A stretch of DNA of 64,000 nt from PLOWO2-12-38-17 sp963709355 (GCA_963709355.1 CAVPVY010000005.1:434001-498000); one strand, 5' to 3'; positions 8,360 through 18,163 are shown, counted from the first letter of the stretch. A program made the numbers and translations. The notes: generated by a model from the letters alone, not told the origin.

Positions 8360-10069
8360 TTAACGGCGTCTTTTCCACCAGACAATACTACCGGTAATGA
8401 TTGGAATTATAGGGATGCCTGCAATAGAGACCCAGAATATAAACTTCATTTGTACTGGATTAATGGTTGCCTTGCGGAAATCGGGTGGCTTAGCAGAAAT
8501 ACCAAGCTGTGTTTCCTTTCTGGCTAACCAGTTAATTGAATTACGTATCAAGTCGGTGTTCCCGGGATTATCCAGATATTCGTTACTTGCGAAATTTACA
8601 TCGCCGAAAACGACAAGTCTTGCCCCCTGTGGTACGGCATTAGGGTCATTAGCCATAGAAGGATGTGACTGTGTAACGGATTTGGGTAACTCTTTAACCA
8701 GTGCAGCTACAGCCAGAGGAACAGGTCCATGTAGATCCGTATCTATGCTGTACTCCGGTTTATTTTGACGAAGATTTGCTACATCCGTTTCTCCCCAAGA
8801 GCCTTCAGGTGCGCGCATTAACACGGTTGCCTGATACGGCATCTGATCATTGGGCGGCGCCGCATCAACAGAACATGCGCCGAACAAAATCGTATTAAAG
8901 CTTTTCAGGTCATTTGTTATTGCATGATCTTCAGCATATTCATCCTTGCCGACATATATCTCGGCTACTGTTTGCTTGCCAAAAAGCGGCATATTAACTT
9001 TATTATAAACGACAATGTCATCCCGCACTACAATACTATATTCAGCCAGGAGTGTCTTGAGTCCTGTTGGTACATTTGGATTTAATGCAGGTTCAAACAT
9101 GAGCAATAGCTTACCTTTGTTTTCGAGGTAATTGCGGATGATGTTTATTTCTTCTGTCAGATAAGCCTTGGTTGGACCTGCAATCACAAGCACTTCGCAA
9201 TCATCAGGTATTTTCTTGGAGGATAATATATCCAACGGCACTACACGGCAGTTGTCTCTCTTAAGTGCATTAGCGATACCAGAGATTCCTCCTCGGTCAT
9301 AATCTTCAAAATTTCTTTCACCATGTCCTGTGACAAGGTATATTGCGGTTTGTTTTTCCTGAGTAACGCTGAGTATCGCTTCTGTGAATGCCTCTTCGCC
9401 TTTAAATTTGAATGGATATTGCTTCTCAATTACTTCGCTTTGAGGTACATGTTTACTGTATTCACCGCATTCGAATACAACTGTGTTCAGTTGCAGATCG
9501 TCTATTTTAAGGCGTTTTGCCAGTTCTTCAACCTTTGTACGGTTTCTAAGTGGGTCAACGTTTTCCATCTTAATTTTTTCAGAATGGTAAGCATATTCTT
9601 TAAGTATATCCACTATTTGCTCATAAAAAATTTCGCCCGGATTAAACAGCGTTGTGATAACAACAGGCTTATCCAGATTCTTAAGTATATTTTTTGTTTT
9701 ATGCGAAAGAGAATACTTACCGCTAAGGGTAAGATCAAAACGCTCATAGTGACGACTGTTTATAAATCCAGTTATTGCGAAAATACTGGCTGCAAAAACT
9801 GACATAATGGCAACGTTTGTACCAACGAGTGCTTTTCTCTTAGATGTTTCAGTTGAAAACCATTTATTCCGTATTGATTTTAATACGCTGAATCCGATTA
9901 TGATGCCTCCCCCAATGCCCATTGGAATAAAGGCGGATAATCCCCATGAATTGAAAATCCTTGATACGCCAAATCCTGCTATAACTGAAATAATACCTGA
10001 AAGTATAATATACCCACTAAACTGGCCAAACCAGTTGTTCTTTTTTTCATTCAACTTGTTCATCTCCAT
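8360..10069 (-). CDS. GldG-like ABC transporter auxiliary protein
   Basis: The 569-residue protein has membrane helices near residues 17-65 and 88-108, a large external domain, and a C-terminal helix near 540-562 followed by WWKRRR. The stretch RYDLT-type (here RFDLTLSGKYSLS), then ILKNLDKPVVITTLF, and later FGDVNFASNEYL and RNSINWLARKE, are signatures of the ABC_transp_aux/GldG family. It overlaps the permease gene by 10 bases and is followed by DUF4340. In Bacteroidota GldA-GldF-GldG support gliding; outside that group the substrate is unknown. No gliding genes are visible here, so transport of an envelope component is only an inference. Confidence 0.88.
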   Translation of the reverse strand: MEMNKLNEKKNNWFGQFSGYIILSGIISVIAGFGVSRIFNSWGLSAFIPMGIGGGIIIGFSVLKSIRNKWFSTETSKRKALVGTNVAIMSVFAASIFAITGFINSRHYERFDLTLSGKYSLSHKTKNILKNLDKPVVITTLFNPGEIFYEQIVDILKEYAYHSEKIKMENVDPLRNRTKVEELAKRLKIDDLQLNTVVFECGEYSKHVPQSEVIEKQYPFKFKGEEAFTEAILSVTQEKQTAIYLVTGHGERNFEDYDRGGISGIANALKRDNCRVVPLDILSSKKIPDDCEVLVIAGPTKAYLTEEINIIRNYLENKGKLLLMFEPALNPNVPTGLKTLLAEYSIVVRDDIVVYNKVNMPLFGKQTVAEIYVGKDEYAEDHAITNDLKSFNTILFGACSVDAAPPNDQMPYQATVLMRAPEGSWGETDVANLRQNKPEYSIDTDLHGPVPLAVAALVKELPKSVTQSHPSMANDPNAVPQGARLVVFGDVNFASNEYLDNPGNTDLIRNSINWLARKETQLGISAKPPDFRKATINPVQMKFIFWVSIAGIPIIPIITGSIVWWKRRR

Positions 10070-10771
10070 CTCCTGCTTTCAACAATACGTACAACAATGA
10101 ATAATAGTAGTGCAGTAAAACTGATGTAATAAATTACATCCCTGGTATCAACAATGCCTTTTGTAAAGGTTTCCCAGTGGTCGTAGGTGCCAATATATTT
10201 TAGCGTGCTGTACAGCCATCCTTCGTTTCCTGCACTTGCCAAACCGATAACTAGTAAAATAAGTAGTGCTACAATACCAATAACAGCGGCGACAATCTGG
10301 TTTTTTGTAACAGCAGATACTAATAGTCCTATTGATACAAATAACCCACCCATCAAGATAAGCCCAATATAACTGGCAACGATTGCGCCATAATCAGGAT
10401 TGCCAACCCAGGCTAAAAATGCTGATATAAAAAGCAGTTGGGACAACCATTACGTTATATAGAGCCCATGCAGCCAGAAATTTTCCAAAGACCACTTCAA
10501 AATCTGTAACTGGGGCAGTCATAAGAGGTTCAATAGTTCCTGTCTTGTTTTCTTCTGCCATTAATCTCATCGTAATAACAGGTGTAAGAATTGAAAGAAT
10601 AAATTGTGTGTATGCCAGACTGTATCGTAAGGTGGTTTCCTGCGTTAAGCCTAGCATTACGGAAAAGAAATAACCTGAAAAGACCATGAATACAGCAATA
10701 ACAACGTATGCAATTGGCGATAGGAAGTAAGCGTTAAGCTCTCTTTGAAATATGGTACCTGTGCTTGTCAT
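10060..10771 (-). pseudogene. GldF-like ABC-2 permease, frameshifted
   Basis: The frame starting at 10771 encodes the N-terminal part of an ABC-2 permease (FQRELNAYFLSPIAYVVIAV, then MRLMAEENKTGTIEPLMTAP). It stops at 10394. A second frame (to 10060) carries the rest, from FLAWVGNPDYGAI through three further helices. The family consensus around the NPDYG motif shows that both belong to one protein broken by a one-base shift near 10395-10440. The ATPase ends directly at its start and the GldG-like gene overlaps its end. The rest of the operon is intact, so a sequencing error or a slippage site should be considered before calling it dead. Confidence 0.8.
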
Positions 10772-11716
10772 TTATGTCGTTACCTCCTGTTCCCGCGTGG
10801 TAATTTGGTGAAAAATTTCCTCAAGTGTTATAGAGGCCTGTTTCATTTCTCTAATAATTCCATTGTTTTTTACAATATTAGAAAAGACATCTTCCCTGAT
10901 ATCCGCTCCTTTTTCTGCTTCTACCGTGAAATTACTTATTTCGCCTTTATCCTGCCATACAACCTTTTTAACGCTTTTTATGTTTGTAAGTGCATTTTTG
11001 ATTTTTTCGCCATTGCCGCGTACTTCTAATACCAAATTGTTTCCTGCCCTAAGTTGTATAGCCAGATTAGCAGGTGTATCCATTGCGACAATTTTGCCTT
11101 TATTAATTATAATTACTCGTTCGCAGAGCGTTTCGACTTCAGGAAGGATATGGGTGGAAAGTAATATGGTGTGTTTTGCACCTAATTCTTTTATAAGTTG
11201 TCTTACCTGACGAATCTGGTTGGGGTCCAGTCCGATTGTAGGCTCATCGAGTATAAATATTTTTGGATCATGAACAAGTGTATCAGCCAGCCCCACCCTC
11301 TGACGGTATCCTTTAGAAAGCGTACCTATGATCTGATTTTGTACTTCTGTAATCCTGCATTTTTCTATGCATTCAGCAATCTTTGTTTTGCGTTCACGAG
11401 AAGGTAATTTTTTTAGTTTAGCACGGAATAGTAAATATTCTTTTACCCGCATTTCAGGATATAGCGGTACGTTTTCTGGTAAATAGCCTATTTGCTTTCT
11501 AACATTAATTGATTCGCGGAAGACATCATAACCCGAAACAGTTGCAGAGCCAGAGGTTGCGGGCATGTAACAGGTCAGTATACGCATTGTAGTAGTCTTT
11601 CCGGCGCCGTTTGGTCCAAGCAGACCAACTATCTCACCCTGATGCACTTCAAACGAGATGTCGTTTACTGCATATACATCTGCGTAACGTTTTGCCAAAT
11701 GTTCAACTTTAATCAT
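10772..11716 (-). CDS. GldA-like ABC transporter ATP-binding protein
   Basis: This 314-residue cytoplasmic ATPase has Walker A GLLGPNGAGKTT (about 32-43), a Q-loop in IGYLPENVPLYPE, the signature LSKGYRQRVGLA (about 133-144), Walker B IFILDEPTIGLDP (about 153-165) and the STH switch (LLSTHILPEVE). The C-terminal ~80 residues are the extra domain common to ABC-2/GldA-type ATPases. It is the first gene of the permease, GldG-like and DUF4340 series, with no gap to the permease. The start ATG is preceded by GAGGAGGTTATC on the coding strand, a strong ribosome binding site. Confidence 0.92.
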   Translation of the reverse strand: MIKVEHLAKRYADVYAVNDISFEVHQGEIVGLLGPNGAGKTTTMRILTCYMPATSGSATVSGYDVFRESINVRKQIGYLPENVPLYPEMRVKEYLLFRAKLKKLPSRERKTKIAECIEKCRITEVQNQIIGTLSKGYRQRVGLADTLVHDPKIFILDEPTIGLDPNQIRQVRQLIKELGAKHTILLSTHILPEVETLCERVIIINKGKIVAMDTPANLAIQLRAGNNLVLEVRGNGEKIKNALTNIKSVKKVVWQDKGEISNFTVEAEKGADIREDVFSNIVKNNGIIREMKQASITLEEIFHQITTREQEVTT

Positions 11717-11861
11717 TGTGTAAAGATAACCTCCTCGCTTTGTGTCTAGCGTTAATCTTGTTTTAAATGTTATTATTAACTTTTTAGTAGTTCGCAGCCT
11801 TAATAAAAGGAAGATCGTTTCTTTTTGAAAGTAGAATTTATTTTAATTTTTTAGGGTCTTC

Positions 11862-12095
11862 TTATTGTTCCTCTGCTTTTCTAAAGTCGGAGATTTGTAA
11901 CAATACATTTTCATCGTTAAGTTTGATTTTCCCTTGCATAAGTTCTAAAAAAGCTATATGTACAACGTCATCAGTTTTGGTTTCAACAAGTGGAGTTGAC
12001 TTTCTTATAAGTTGTCTTGCCCTGCTTATAAGTAAAGACGTAAGTCGTAATGAACCACCAACCTGTTTTGCTAATTCATCAATTTTATACTTCAT
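11862..12095 (-). CDS. rpoZ: RNA polymerase omega subunit
   Basis: The 77-residue protein matches the omega subunit: an N-terminal helix with LTSLLISRARQLI, a central proline-containing turn, and VVHIAFLELMQGKI. Omega binds the C-terminal tail of beta-prime and helps RNA polymerase assembly. It is close to the normal 70-100 residues. The usual neighbour gmk is absent; the next gene (146 bases downstream) is the ABC ATPase. The family is divergent and short, so the call rests on pattern and length. Confidence 0.75.
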   Translation of the reverse strand: MKYKIDELAKQVGGSLRLTSLLISRARQLIRKSTPLVETKTDDVVHIAFLELMQGKIKLNDENVLLQISDFRKAEEQ

Positions 12096-12340
12096 TTTAA
12101 CACCTTTGTTTTAATATATGTTCCCCAAAAATAAAATTTTAAAGTTTCTGAAAATTAAATGTGTTTCGATATCTGATTTAGTCCAGGATTTGGAAAACGG
12201 GTAGAAAGCAAAAACTACTTTAATCTGATTTGCAATTTACCATAAATAATTTAAAAACATTTTTGGAATTCTTTAATTGTATCAAAGGTATAAATACTAT
12301 ATGCAAATTCTTCTTTGTCAAGGGAAATTGAGTGTGTAAA

Positions 12341-13405
12341 TGTAAAGTATATAGACATGGGTAACAGTTTATGTAATATGATATGCCTATCCCTATGGGA
12401 TAGGCGACTTACTAAATTTTTTTATGGAGATGTTACCCATGCCCAAGTATTATTACGATCAACTTAGTCGAAAAAGGTTAGCCTGGATGCTCATGTATAA
12501 AAAGATTAATAACGTCTCAAAGGTATGCCTGTATTTTGGCATATCTCGTAAATGTTTCTATAAATGGCTTAAACGTTACGAAGACTCAGGAGGTGACCCT
12601 GCAAGCCTCATTGATCGCTCAAAACGTCCCAGACGCTCCCCTATGCTTACCCATAAATATATTCAGTCTATCATAATAAGACTTCGTAAAACCACTTCCT
12701 TCGGCCCCGACCGTATACGGCTGTTCTTATTGAAGGACTATAATATCTCGCTTCCAAGGTCCACCATATACGCCACTTTAAAACGCAACGGACTCATTGA
12801 GAAACCCAAGAAGATGCACAGAAAACCTAAGTGTTATCAGATGCCCTCTCCAGGATACCTACAGGTAGATATAAAGCTGCTGGGCGGCTACAGACCCGGG
12901 AGCTTTGTTCAGTACTCCGCTCAGGACGACTCTACCAGGATCAAATTCACCAAACTTTACCAGGAACGCTCTACATCTAACTCCCTGGACTTCTTGCAAT
13001 ATATATTCAGACGCTTTCCTTTCAAGATCAGGCACATCAGGACCGACAACGACGCCGTCTTTACCAATGCTTACACCGGTGAACCCAAAACCCATCCCTT
13101 ACGGCAGCCCAAGACACATCCTTTTACCCTGTCGTGCATGGGGTTGGGTATAAAACACAAGCTCAATAGGCCTTCTTGTCCAGAGCAAAACGGCAAGGTA
13201 GAAAGGTCTCATAGAACCGATGGAGAAGAGTTTTTCCGTTTACAAAAAACTCGGAATCTTGACCTCCTTGTAAAAGAACGTAAAAAATACGATGAATTCT
13301 TTAACAACAAAAGACCACACATGGGGCTTCAGGGGTGGACTCCACTGCAAAAATTACAAACTTTTCCTAATTACAAAAGTGTTACCTATGTCTATAGCTA
13401 ATACA
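12341..13405 (+). mobile_element. IS481-family insertion sequence, intact copy (1065 bp)
   Basis: The ends are imperfect inverted repeats, set by comparison with the second copy at 43871-44937: TGTAAAGTATATAGACATGG on the left and, on the reverse strand of the right end, TGTATTAGCTATAGACATAG. The element begins with TGT, as is usual for IS481. The two copies differ by only a few bases, so transposition was recent. The flanks here (GTGTAAA and ATTAAGT) show no clear target duplication. That may mean later recombination or deletion at one side. It sits between rpoZ and pyrK. Confidence 0.88.
12439..13401 (+). CDS. IS481-family DDE transposase
   Basis: The transposase begins with a helix-turn-helix region (VCLYFGISRKCFYKWLKRY), followed by an RNase H-like rve domain. 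The catalytic triad is visible: Asp in YLQVDIKLLGG, Asp in RTDNDAVF, and Glu in NGKVERSHRT. The ATG at 12439 is chosen over the in-frame ATG at 12424 because TGGAGAT at 12425-12431 is a well-placed ribosome binding site for it. This copy is unbroken and probably active. About 80 bases between the left end and the start contain a small inverted repeat (CCTATCCCTATGGGATAGG). Confidence 0.93.
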   Translation: MPKYYYDQLSRKRLAWMLMYKKINNVSKVCLYFGISRKCFYKWLKRYEDSGGDPASLIDRSKRPRRSPMLTHKYIQSIIIRLRKTTSFGPDRIRLFLLKDYNISLPRSTIYATLKRNGLIEKPKKMHRKPKCYQMPSPGYLQVDIKLLGGYRPGSFVQYSAQDDSTRIKFTKLYQERSTSNSLDFLQYIFRRFPFKIRHIRTDNDAVFTNAYTGEPKTHPLRQPKTHPFTLSCMGLGIKHKLNRPSCPEQNGKVERSHRTDGEEFFRLQKTRNLDLLVKERKKYDEFFNNKRPHMGLQGWTPLQKLQTFPNYKSVTYVYS

Positions 13406-13425
13406 ATTAAGTTTATTCTATTGTA

Positions 13426-14199
13426 CTAACAATAAGCTCTTTTCCCATTTTTTAATATTAACGTTTTACCAAAGTCTTTCATACTACTTAACTCATTACT
13501 TGGAAAGACAGGGCCATCAATACATATTCTCTGTCCGCTACAGTCACATTGACCACATACACCAAAACCACATTTAATGTATCTGTCAAGGGACACCTCG
13601 CATTCAATGCAGCGGCTATTACACAATTCAAATATTCTGTACATCATTTTTTCAGGACCGCACGCATAAACCCTCTGAAAGGATTGCTTTTTTAACAATT
13701 CTACAAATAAATCAACAGTTGTTCCCTTAAATCCAATAGACCCATCCTCCGTACATATATTCATATTTTTAAAACGTTCTCTGTATATAATCTCTGAGGC
13801 AGTCTTTGTGCCCTGTACAATAGTCACATTGCCCAATCTTTCTGTAAGGGTTGCAAGGGATGCCATGCCGATTCCCCCTCCAACAAGGCAGGAATTTAAG
13901 GTTTTGGGTATGCTAAATCCTCTGCCGTAAGGGCCGCGTATACCAAAGTTGTCGCCCTTTTTCATATTATGCAATGCGTTCGTAAATAAACCTTTTTTTA
14001 AAACAGATATACCAGCAAGTTCTTCTTGAAAATAAGATATAGTAAATGGTTTTTCGTCAAGTAATGGTAACCAGACCATGATAAATTGACCGGGTTCAAA
14101 GTTCTGTTTTGATTTAAAAAAAAATGTCTTTACGCACGGAGACTCTTCTATGATATCAAGAATTCTCACCATTATTGGTTGTTCAATCATGCGCAACAC
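13426..14199 (-). CDS. pyrK: Dihydroorotate dehydrogenase electron transfer subunit PyrK
   Basis: PyrK carries FAD and a [2Fe-2S] cluster and passes electrons from PyrD to NAD+. The 257-residue protein has an N-terminal FAD domain (EKPFTISYF in place of the usual RPFSI), the nucleotide-binding loop SCLVGGGIGMASL, YACGPEKMM, and the cluster cysteines in KCGFGVCGQCDC and RICIDGP. It overlaps pyrD by 17 bases, so the two are translationally coupled. An alternative start is the ATG at 14190. It ends 21 bases from the IS481 right end, but its C-terminus looks complete. Confidence 0.93.
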   Translation of the reverse strand: MLRMIEQPIMVRILDIIEESPCVKTFFFKSKQNFEPGQFIMVWLPLLDEKPFTISYFQEELAGISVLKKGLFTNALHNMKKGDNFGIRGPYGRGFSIPKTLNSCLVGGGIGMASLATLTERLGNVTIVQGTKTASEIIYRERFKNMNICTEDGSIGFKGTTVDLFVELLKKQSFQRVYACGPEKMMYRIFELCNSRCIECEVSLDRYIKCGFGVCGQCDCSGQRICIDGPVFPSNELSSMKDFGKTLILKNGKRAYC

Positions 14200-15103
14200 C
14201 TACAATAGAATTAATACTGTAAAAACCATTCTCCTGCATCCACTGTGTCATTTCTTCGCATACCTTCTTAAACACGTCAATACCCCGATAATAAACGCCT
14301 GTTCCTATCCCAATTGCTGAAGCACCTGCCATTAGCATCTCAATAGCGTGCCGTCCTGTAGAAATTCCCCCCACGCCAATAATGGGAAGCTTCACAGCTT
14401 TGTATATATCATAAACACATCTGATGGCAATGGGTCTCAAGGCATCTCCGGTAACACCGCCCACCTTAAAACTTAAAACAGGTTTTTGTGCCTCGATATT
14501 AATAGTCATTCCAGGCCCCATTGAATTAGATGCTGTAATAGCATCTGCGCCTGCATCTTCTGCAGCCTTTGCAACAGTACAAATCTCTGGAATATTAGGT
14601 GATATTTTAACGAATAAAGGTAGCTTAGTTACTTTCCTTACAGCCGATGTTATATCAAAAGTGGCTTGCGGCGTTCCCTGTCCGGCAAGCATGCCAAATC
14701 CAGGGGTATGCGGACAGGAAAGGGGAATCTCTATTGCTGAAAATTTTGATTTAGAAAGACTGTTAATCACTTGTACGAAATCCTCTTTCTGCGTACCAAT
14801 TACACTTGCAATTACGGGCGCTCCAACATCTTCTATGCTGGCAAATTCTAAAACCGCTGCATCAACGCCCGGATTCGAATATCCCACCGCATTAAGCATT
14901 CCCCCTTCAAAAGTAATAACAGTGGGATTCTTATGCCCTTCACGTGGTTCGATGCTAACAGATTTTATAGTTACCGCACCCGCACCGTTTTCTACCACGC
15001 GTCTTAATAATGCCTTTGTCGTACCAAGTATACCTGATGCCAGGATTGTCGGATTAGCAAGTTTTATGTTGCATAAATTTATAGATAAATCTATCTTTGG
15101 CAT
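14183..15103 (-). CDS. pyrD: Dihydroorotate dehydrogenase catalytic subunit, class 1B
   Basis: This FMN enzyme oxidises dihydroorotate to orotate in pyrimidine synthesis; class 1B members pair with PyrK, which follows directly. The 306-residue TIM barrel shows NPTILASGILG near the N-terminus, the class 1 catalytic Cys in EIPLSCPHTPG, ASNSMGPGM, and the FMN phosphate loop GVGGISTGRHAIEML and AIGIGTG. Divergent from ruvC, with a 147-base shared upstream region. Confidence 0.95.
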   Translation of the reverse strand: MPKIDLSINLCNIKLANPTILASGILGTTKALLRRVVENGAGAVTIKSVSIEPREGHKNPTVITFEGGMLNAVGYSNPGVDAAVLEFASIEDVGAPVIASVIGTQKEDFVQVINSLSKSKFSAIEIPLSCPHTPGFGMLAGQGTPQATFDITSAVRKVTKLPLFVKISPNIPEICTVAKAAEDAGADAITASNSMGPGMTINIEAQKPVLSFKVGGVTGDALRPIAIRCVYDIYKAVKLPIIGVGGISTGRHAIEMLMAGASAIGIGTGVYYRGIDVFKKVCEEMTQWMQENGFYSINSIVGVAHD

Positions 15104-15177
15104 ATGTAATAACTATAGTAATCACATTGCATACAAATGTAAAAATAATTTTATAACTGATTTATTAGAGTTTACTA

Positions 15178-15205
15178 TTGACAATTTCAAAAACAAGTAT
15201 AAATA
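15178..15205 (+). promoter_or_regulatory. Putative sigma-70 promoter for ruvC
   Basis: TTGACA at 15178-15183 is followed after 16 bases by TAAATA at 15200-15205, about 45 bases upstream of ruvC. A second possible -10, TATACT at 15204-15209, has a poorer spacing of 20. The call is a consensus match only. Confidence 0.45.
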
Positions 15206-15250
15206 TACTGTCCAGAGTCATTATATAAAAAAGACATTATTCACATAATT

Positions 15251-15721
15251 ATGAAAATTCTTGGAATAGATCCTGGTACTCAGATAGCCGGTTACGGTTT
15301 GATAGAAAAAACTGGTTCAAAGATAAGAGCCATAGAGTATGGTTCAATTAAAACGAAAAGAAATCAAGATTTTCCACAGAGATTAAAAACAATTTATTTG
15401 AAAATAATGGATATTATTTCTAATCACCAGCCGGACCAGATAGCGATTGAAGAGGTTTTTTATGGTAAAAATGTAAAAGCAGCTATAAAGATTGGAGAAG
15501 GTAGAGGCATTGTTTTCTTGTGTGCTGCAACAGCAAATATACCCATTACAGAATATGCAGCAACTGTTATAAAAAAGGCGATTGTGGGAAACGGTGGTGC
15601 CCATAAAAGTCAGGTTCAGGAAATGGTGAAAATTATACTCGGTCTAACAGAAAATCCAGAACCTGAAGACGCCTCAGATGCGCTTGCAATCGCAATTTGT
15701 CATAGCCATAATATTATATAA
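15251..15721 (+). CDS. ruvC: Holliday junction resolvase RuvC
   Basis: RuvC cuts Holliday junctions moved by RuvAB. The 156-residue length is normal. The acidic active-site residues are visible in ILGIDPGTQIAGYG (Asp near residue 7), AIEEVFYGKN (Glu near 68), and the C-terminal PEDASDALAIAICH (two Asp). The basic patch KSQVQEMV precedes the last motif. It is transcribed away from pyrD. No ruvA or ruvB is adjacent. Confidence 0.95.
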   Translation: MKILGIDPGTQIAGYGLIEKTGSKIRAIEYGSIKTKRNQDFPQRLKTIYLKIMDIISNHQPDQIAIEEVFYGKNVKAAIKIGEGRGIVFLCAATANIPITEYAATVIKKAIVGNGGAHKSQVQEMVKIILGLTENPEPEDASDALAIAICHSHNII

Positions 15722-15762
15722 TTATAAATTTAATGAATTCGCATAAGTTTTCACAACTAAAC

Positions 15763-15790
15763 TTGACTTGACATTCGCTTATGTTATAAT
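15763..15790 (+). promoter_or_regulatory. Putative sigma-70 promoter for argB
   Basis: TTGACT at 15763-15768, a 16-base spacer and a perfect TATAAT at 15785-15790 lie about 50 bases upstream of argB. An overlapping TTGACA at 15768-15773 is too close to the -10. This is one of the best consensus promoters in the window. Confidence 0.6.
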
Positions 15791-15841
15791 TTTTTCTCAT
15801 TTTTATAACATTTTGTTGATAATAATTAGATATTAAGAATA

Positions 15842-16729
15842 ATGAAAAATGCCATTCAGAAGGCGAATATACTTATAGAAGCTATTCCTTATATACGTTC
15901 TTTTAAAAATAAAATTGTCGTTATCAAATTCGGCGGCGGGGCAATGGCTAACGATGAGGTGCTTACTAATGTACTCCAGGACATTGTATTTATGAAAACT
16001 GTTGGTATGATGCCCATACTGGTTCACGGTGGAGGTCCTCATATTAGTCAGGAGATGGGGAAAAGAGGAATGACACCAAAATTTATTGAAGGACATCGTA
16101 TAACGGATATCGAGACCCTTGAGATTGCAAGGGACATTCTAATTAATCGAATAAGCGCTTCAATTGTAAAGAAGATCCTTGAGTTAGGAAGCGATGCTGC
16201 ATGTATCTGGGAAGATGGCTACTGTCCTTTAAAGGCTGAAAAACATTATGTTGAAACAAAAACAGATGATGGTAAAGTGAAGAAATTGGACATCGGCTTT
16301 GTAGGTAAGGTAACTTCTATTGCTAAAGAAAAATTTCTAAATTTATGCAATGCATGTACTATCCCAGTAGTACCTCCCATAGCAAAAGGAAATAATGGGA
16401 ACGTTTATAACGTCAATGCAGACAATGTAGCGGCGTTTATTGCAACGGCGCTATGTGCAGAGAAGCTAGTTTTTCTTTCAAACACAAATGGCATAATGAC
16501 CGAACCAAATGACGAAACATCAATTGCTTCTACATTGCACGAAGATGAAGTTCATAACCTAATTCAAAAAAAGATAATTGGCGGTGGAATGCTACCCAAG
16601 GCATTGGCTTGCATTCAAGCGCTTAAAGGTGGGGTGAAGAAGGCACATATTATAAATGGATTAACTCCGCACGCGCTATTATTGGAAATTTTTACAGAAA
16701 AAGGCATTGGAACGCAAATTATCATATAG
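15842..16729 (+). CDS. argB: Acetylglutamate kinase ArgB
   Basis: ArgB phosphorylates N-acetylglutamate, the second step of arginine synthesis. The 295-residue amino acid kinase fold shows VVIKFGGGAMAND at about 20-32, LVHGGGPHISQEM near 60-72, NVNADNVAAFIAT and a C-terminal GGGMLPKALAC. The N-terminal helix before the kinase fold (IQKANILIEAIPYI) is of the type that links arginine-sensitive hexameric forms, so feedback inhibition is plausible but not proven. It heads argB-argD-argF, with a 246-base gap before argD. Confidence 0.95.
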   Translation: MKNAIQKANILIEAIPYIRSFKNKIVVIKFGGGAMANDEVLTNVLQDIVFMKTVGMMPILVHGGGPHISQEMGKRGMTPKFIEGHRITDIETLEIARDILINRISASIVKKILELGSDAACIWEDGYCPLKAEKHYVETKTDDGKVKKLDIGFVGKVTSIAKEKFLNLCNACTIPVVPPIAKGNNGNVYNVNADNVAAFIATALCAEKLVFLSNTNGIMTEPNDETSIASTLHEDEVHNLIQKKIIGGGMLPKALACIQALKGGVKKAHIINGLTPHALLLEIFTEKGIGTQIII

Positions 16730-16975
16730 ATTCTTTTCATATAGGCGATGTTGGCAATCTGCAATTACAGAGGCATTAAGAAATCAAGTAATCAAGTAAT
16801 TCTCACGATTTCTCTCAAATTGCAATTTTTTATATATAACCTTTTACATTTTAAATTTTAATCAAATTTTTGAAGTTTGTTGTGTATAGTAAACAAACTT
16901 GTATAATTCAAATAATTTAATTTAACTATTGGCTAAATTAGTTTTTTACCTTTAAAGAAAATAAAATATTAAAGC

Positions 16976-18163
16976 ATGAACACGAAAGAAATTATTGAAA
17001 TTTACAACTGCTACGTCATGCCTAATTACACCAGAAACCCTATTTTATTGACTAAGGGACATGGTGTAGATGTTTGGGATGCGGAGGGCAAGCGGTATCT
17101 CGACCTCTTTTCTGGTTGGGCTGTAAGTTTATTAGGACATTGCAATTCAAGTGTAGTCAAGGCAATACAAACACAGGCATCCAAGCTTATACATGCTCCT
17201 AACATCTATTACACAGAACCACAGGGTTTATTGGCAAAATACATTTCTGAGAAATCTTTTGGCGGGCAATGTTTTTTTTGTAACAGTGGTGCTGAGGCAA
17301 ATGAGGCGGCAATTAAATTAGCCCGCATTCACAGTTCGAGCGCAGGCAGGTATAAGATAATCACCTTTTCTGATTCTTTTCATGGTAGGACAATTGCTAC
17401 GGTTTCTGCAACAGCACAGCCAAAATACCAAAAAGGGTTTGCTCCGCTCGTTGAAGGGTTCGCCTACGTTCCTTTTAATGATCTGGATGCGCTTAAAAAA
17501 GCAGTTGATGATAAAACCTGCGCTATTATGTTAGAAACCATACAGGGTGAGGGTGGCATTAATATTGCCAACAAAGATTTCTTGCAGGGCGTTAGGAAAC
17601 TTTGTGATGAAAAAGGATTATTACTCATCCTCGATGAAGTACAATGTGGCATGGGAAGAACAGGTAAATATTTTGCATATCAACACTATGACATAGAACC
17701 GGATATTATGGCATTAGCAAAATCGCTGGGCGGTGGGATTTCAATAGGGGCGATGACAGCTAAAAAAGAGATTGCAAAAAGCCTTGTTCCGGGAAGTCAT
17801 GCCTCGACTTTCGGTGGAAATCCTCTCGCGTGCTCAGCAGGGGTGGCAGTATTCGAAACAATTGAGAAGGAGAATCTACTCGAAAACGTAAAGAAAATGG
17901 GTGGTTACTCAATTGATCAGTTAAAATTATTACAAAAGACTCATAAAGTTATCAAAGAGGTACGTGGCGTAGGCCTTATGATTGGAATAGAACTCAACGT
18001 AACCGGAACAGAAATTATAAAAAACTGCATTCAGGCAGGCTTATTCCTCAATTGTACGCATGAAACAGTCGTCAGATTTATGCCACCGCTTAATGTTAAG
18101 AAAGAAAATATAGACGAAGGGTTAACAATACTAAAAACAGTCCTCTTTAACCTTAATTTATGA
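16976..18163 (+). CDS. argD: Acetylornithine aminotransferase ArgD
   Basis: This class III PLP-dependent aminotransferase converts N-acetylglutamate semialdehyde to N-acetylornithine, with possible use in lysine synthesis too. In its 395 residues are YLDLFSGWAV, FFCNSGAEANEAAIK (PLP phosphate loop), SFHGRTIATVSAT, ILDEVQCGMGRTGK, and the Schiff-base lysine in MALAKSLGGG. SHASTFGGNPLACSAG is another family signature. The next gene, argF, begins 9 bases after its stop. Confidence 0.95.
   Translation: MNTKEIIEIYNCYVMPNYTRNPILLTKGHGVDVWDAEGKRYLDLFSGWAVSLLGHCNSSVVKAIQTQASKLIHAPNIYYTEPQGLLAKYISEKSFGGQCFFCNSGAEANEAAIKLARIHSSSAGRYKIITFSDSFHGRTIATVSATAQPKYQKGFAPLVEGFAYVPFNDLDALKKAVDDKTCAIMLETIQGEGGINIANKDFLQGVRKLCDEKGLLLILDEVQCGMGRTGKYFAYQHYDIEPDIMALAKSLGGGISIGAMTAKKEIAKSLVPGSHASTFGGNPLACSAGVAVFETIEKENLLENVKKMGGYSIDQLKLLQKTHKVIKEVRGVGLMIGIELNVTGTEIIKNCIQAGLFLNCTHETVVRFMPPLNVKKENIDEGLTILKTVLFNLNL

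Noticed and set aside
14424..15248. 274-residue plus-strand frame antisense to pyrD
   Set aside because: pyrD is clear on the opposite strand; the frame has no known family and no ribosome binding site.
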